Source of the DNA: Treponema denticola ATCC 35405
GTDB lineage: Bacteria; Spirochaetota; Spirochaetia; Treponematales; Treponemataceae
Direction: 5' to 3'
Length of the DNA: 64,000 bases
NCBI RefSeq assembly: GCF_000008185.1
Contig: NC_002967.9
Location: forward strand, 2,728,001-2,792,000
Shown here piece by piece: positions 62,294 through 64,000 of the stretch (within the stretch, counting starts at the first letter, position 1; each line of letters starts with the position of its first letter). The notes beneath the pieces were generated by a model. It worked only from the letters and a program-made list of their open reading frames with translations, had not been told where the DNA came from and did not search any database. Position numbers and translations under genes: made by a program.

Positions 62294-63676
62294 ATGAGAC
62301 AAAGAGTAAAAACAGTCTTGTTTATTGGTTTAGCGCTTATAGCGCTATTTGGAATGACAGCCTGCCCGCAAAGGGCAAAACCTAAGGCCGAGGAGCCCGC
62401 ACCGCCTCCGGGACCGCAAAAGGTAACCTTTAGTGTAGAAGGCACACCTGCAAACGGCACGCTTAAAGCAATGGCCGGCAGTACCGAAATTACTTCGGGC
62501 AGCAAGGTTCCGTACGGCACAACCGTAACCTTTACGGCAACGGTAACGGCTGCCGAGCATTACGCCGATGAATGGACTATTAAAGGCGGTTCGTTTAAAA
62601 CAGGAGGCAAAGACGGCGATACTACCGCAACGGTACAAATTACCGGCGAAACGGAGGTAAAGGTAAAATTTAGCCGGTATAAAAGCGTTGCATTCGGCAC
62701 AGACGGCGCAGACTTGGCTGCTTATCTAAACAGCGGTACACCGGCAGCCGACGGCATCTATTACATCAAAGTAACCGGTCTTAAGGCGGAACACTTAAAA
62801 GGAAATCTCGATATGCACGAATCGAGTCCGCTTGCAAAAATACTGCAAGCTCAGCCGGCTAAAAAAGTTGCGCTTAAGTTCGGTAAACTGCCCGCCGTTA
62901 CTGATATAAACAGCTGCTTTAAAGACTGCAAAAACCTTGTGAGCGCGGCGGCAATACCCAAAGGCGTTACAAATATGGAAAGCTGCTTTTACAAGTGCGA
63001 AGGTTTAACCGAAGCGCCTGTGCTTCCTGCAAGCGTTACAAATCTGTGTGACTGCTTTTACAACTGCGAAGGCTTAACCCAAGCGCCTGAAATACCCGAA
63101 AGTGTTACAAATATGAATAACTGCTTTAACGGCTGCACAAACCTTATACAGATTTCCCCTTTTCCTGCAAACGCAAAGGTTACAAATATGAATGGCTGCT
63201 TTGTCGAGTGCGAAAGCCTTACACAGGTTCCCGCTCTTCCTGCTTCCGTTACGGATATAACCAACTGTTTTGTTAAGTGCAAAAACCTTACACAAGCGCC
63301 CGAAATTCCTGCTTCCGTTACGGAGATGACAAACTGCTTTAAAGAATGCGTAAAGCTTACACAAGCTCCTTCGGCAATACCTAAAGGCGTTACCAATCTG
63401 TACTCTTGCTTTTTCAACTGCAGAAAGCTTACAAAGGCTCCCGTCATTCCTAAAAGCGTTACGTATATGAAATACTGCTTTAAATTTTGCGGAGAGCTTA
63501 CAGAGGTTACGCTAGAATGTAATTACGGCGGTGAGGACGACTTTAAGGAGGCTTTCTTTTCCTGCGATAAGCTGACTGCAGGCACCATAAAAGTTCCGGC
63601 GGACCAGGTTGATGCATATAAAGCCGGCGCCGACGATATGGGCACACAGCCAGACAGGTTTGTTGCCGCACCATAG
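62294..63676 (+). CDS. Cysteine-rich BspA-type leucine-rich-repeat lipoprotein
   Basis: The 460-residue protein has a lipoprotein signal (LFGMTAC, Cys24), a Pro/Glu linker and a beta-repeat domain (residues 45-130; VTFSVEGTPANGTLKA). Residues 190-425 hold nine or more 23-24-residue units with PxSVTNMxxCFxxCxxLTxAP, like the LRR of T. denticola LrrA and BspA-like surface proteins but with two cysteines per unit. Such proteins usually bind host molecules. AAGGAG precedes the ATG. The gene is flanked by 58-bp direct repeats and hairpins. Confidence 0.88.
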   Translation: MRQRVKTVLFIGLALIALFGMTACPQRAKPKAEEPAPPPGPQKVTFSVEGTPANGTLKAMAGSTEITSGSKVPYGTTVTFTATVTAAEHYADEWTIKGGSFKTGGKDGDTTATVQITGETEVKVKFSRYKSVAFGTDGADLAAYLNSGTPAADGIYYIKVTGLKAEHLKGNLDMHESSPLAKILQAQPAKKVALKFGKLPAVTDINSCFKDCKNLVSAAAIPKGVTNMESCFYKCEGLTEAPVLPASVTNLCDCFYNCEGLTQAPEIPESVTNMNNCFNGCTNLIQISPFPANAKVTNMNGCFVECESLTQVPALPASVTDITNCFVKCKNLTQAPEIPASVTEMTNCFKECVKLTQAPSAIPKGVTNLYSCFFNCRKLTKAPVIPKSVTYMKYCFKFCGELTEVTLECNYGGEDDFKEAFFSCDKLTAGTIKVPADQVDAYKAGADDMGTQPDRFVAAP

Positions 63677-63719
63677 CTAGCGGGTAAGCCCAAAGTCCGC
63701 TTTGCAGACTTTGGGCGGC

Positions 63720-63778
63720 GAGTTTTAGGCTTACCGCCTAAAACATCGTACGCTTAAACCACCGCACGTCCTGTGCGG
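63720..63778 (+). repeat. 60-bp double-hairpin repeat, copy B
   Basis: It starts 43 bp after the BspA-type stop and matches 42666-42725 reversed: GAGTTTTAGGC, loop, GCCTAAAACATCG, then CCGCACGTCC and GTGCGG. A further hairpin, CCCAAAGTC/GACTTTGGG, lies at 63689-63715. Confidence 0.8.
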
Positions 63779-63796
63779 CGTACATTAGGTCTTACG

Positions 63797-63854
63797 GATT
63801 GAGACCCGTCAATCCAAAAAATACAGAATAAACCCCGAACCTTGAACCCGCCGG
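63797..63854 (+). repeat. 58-bp direct repeat, right copy
   Basis: It is the partner of 62101-62159, with the same GGATTG...CAATCC hairpin and the same AACCCCGAACCTTGAACCCG core. Confidence 0.9.
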
Positions 63855-63857
63855 ATT

Positions 63858-63984
63858 CTTAAGGCGGAGCCTTAAGCCGCACTTTTCTTTTTTCGGGGTC
63901 ATAGGGGTGCTTCTTTCTTTTGTCGGAAAAAAGAAAAAAGCACCCCTAACCCGGGGGATTTTTAAGGGGCACGCCCCTTAAAAC
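63858..63984. repeat. Run of palindromes at the window edge
   Basis: Three hairpins follow: CTTAAGGC/GCCTTAAG, AGGGGTGCTT...AAGCACCCCT (63904-63949), and TTTTAAGGGGC/GCCCCTTAAAA (near 63960-63983). No gene is seen in 63677-64000. Confidence 0.6.
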
Positions 63985-64000
63985 AAAATAAATTTTATGG

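Overview
The window looks like the chromosome of an oral treponeme of the Treponema denticola group. The reasons are the AT-rich composition of its core genes, a P83/100 antigen homologue, a GreA factor fused to a very long N-terminal region as in Treponema and Borrelia, spirochaete-style lipoproteins, an XPB-type helicase and an expansion of Rpn (PD-(D/E)XK) nuclease genes. The species call is inference; no rRNA or tRNA gene was seen.

Layout. 1-3.2 kb: the start of a PLP aminotransferase, an Rpn gene broken by a 114-bp palindromic insertion, and CTP synthase behind a promoter-terminator leader. 3.3-12.1 kb: an ankyrin lipoprotein faces a leftward unit of a TPR protein, the GreA fusion and a VWA membrane protein. 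12.4-17.8 kb: a rightward run of a steroid-5-alpha-reductase-like enzyme, a beta-propeller protein, P83/100 and a 2-hydroxycarboxylate transporter. 17.9-23.9 kb: a leftward RND exporter operon (transposase-like protein, RND pump, LolA-like carrier, outer-membrane barrel). 24-41 kb: a sugar transporter, Rpn genes, two giant Ig-like surface proteins in one operon, and a MATE pump.

41-49 kb holds a small hypothetical gene, a TrmH-family methyltransferase, a GC-rich lipoprotein with a C-terminal formylglycine-enzyme/C-type-lectin fold, an Rpn remnant, a HAD phosphatase, a dolichol-kinase-like protein, MgtE and another Rpn gene. 49-60.5 kb is mostly housekeeping: RsmE, XPB helicase, an FGGY kinase overlapping PRPP synthetase, two cyclic-nucleotide-domain/GGDEF proteins, RsgA, a YhhN-family protein, TatD and a tRNA-dihydrouridine synthase. 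60.5-64 kb is a repeat-dense, GC-richer accessory region with a 19-copy heptamer array, a 23-bp palindromic tandem array, an HU-like/DUF4469 gene, and a cysteine-rich BspA-type lipoprotein between direct repeats.

The best leads for undescribed biology are: the C-terminal lectin-fold lipoprotein, which looks like a diversity-generating-retroelement target and ends in a hairpin; the promoter-heptamer-terminator unit, whose promoter resembles that of the same lipoprotein; an intact transposase-like ORF lacking catalytic aspartates at the head of an exporter operon; a set of near-consensus promoters placed so that the mRNAs should be leaderless; and the paired giant Ig proteins. All -35/-10, hairpin and repeat calls were made by eye from the sequence. 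Family names rest on recognised motifs, not on database searches.
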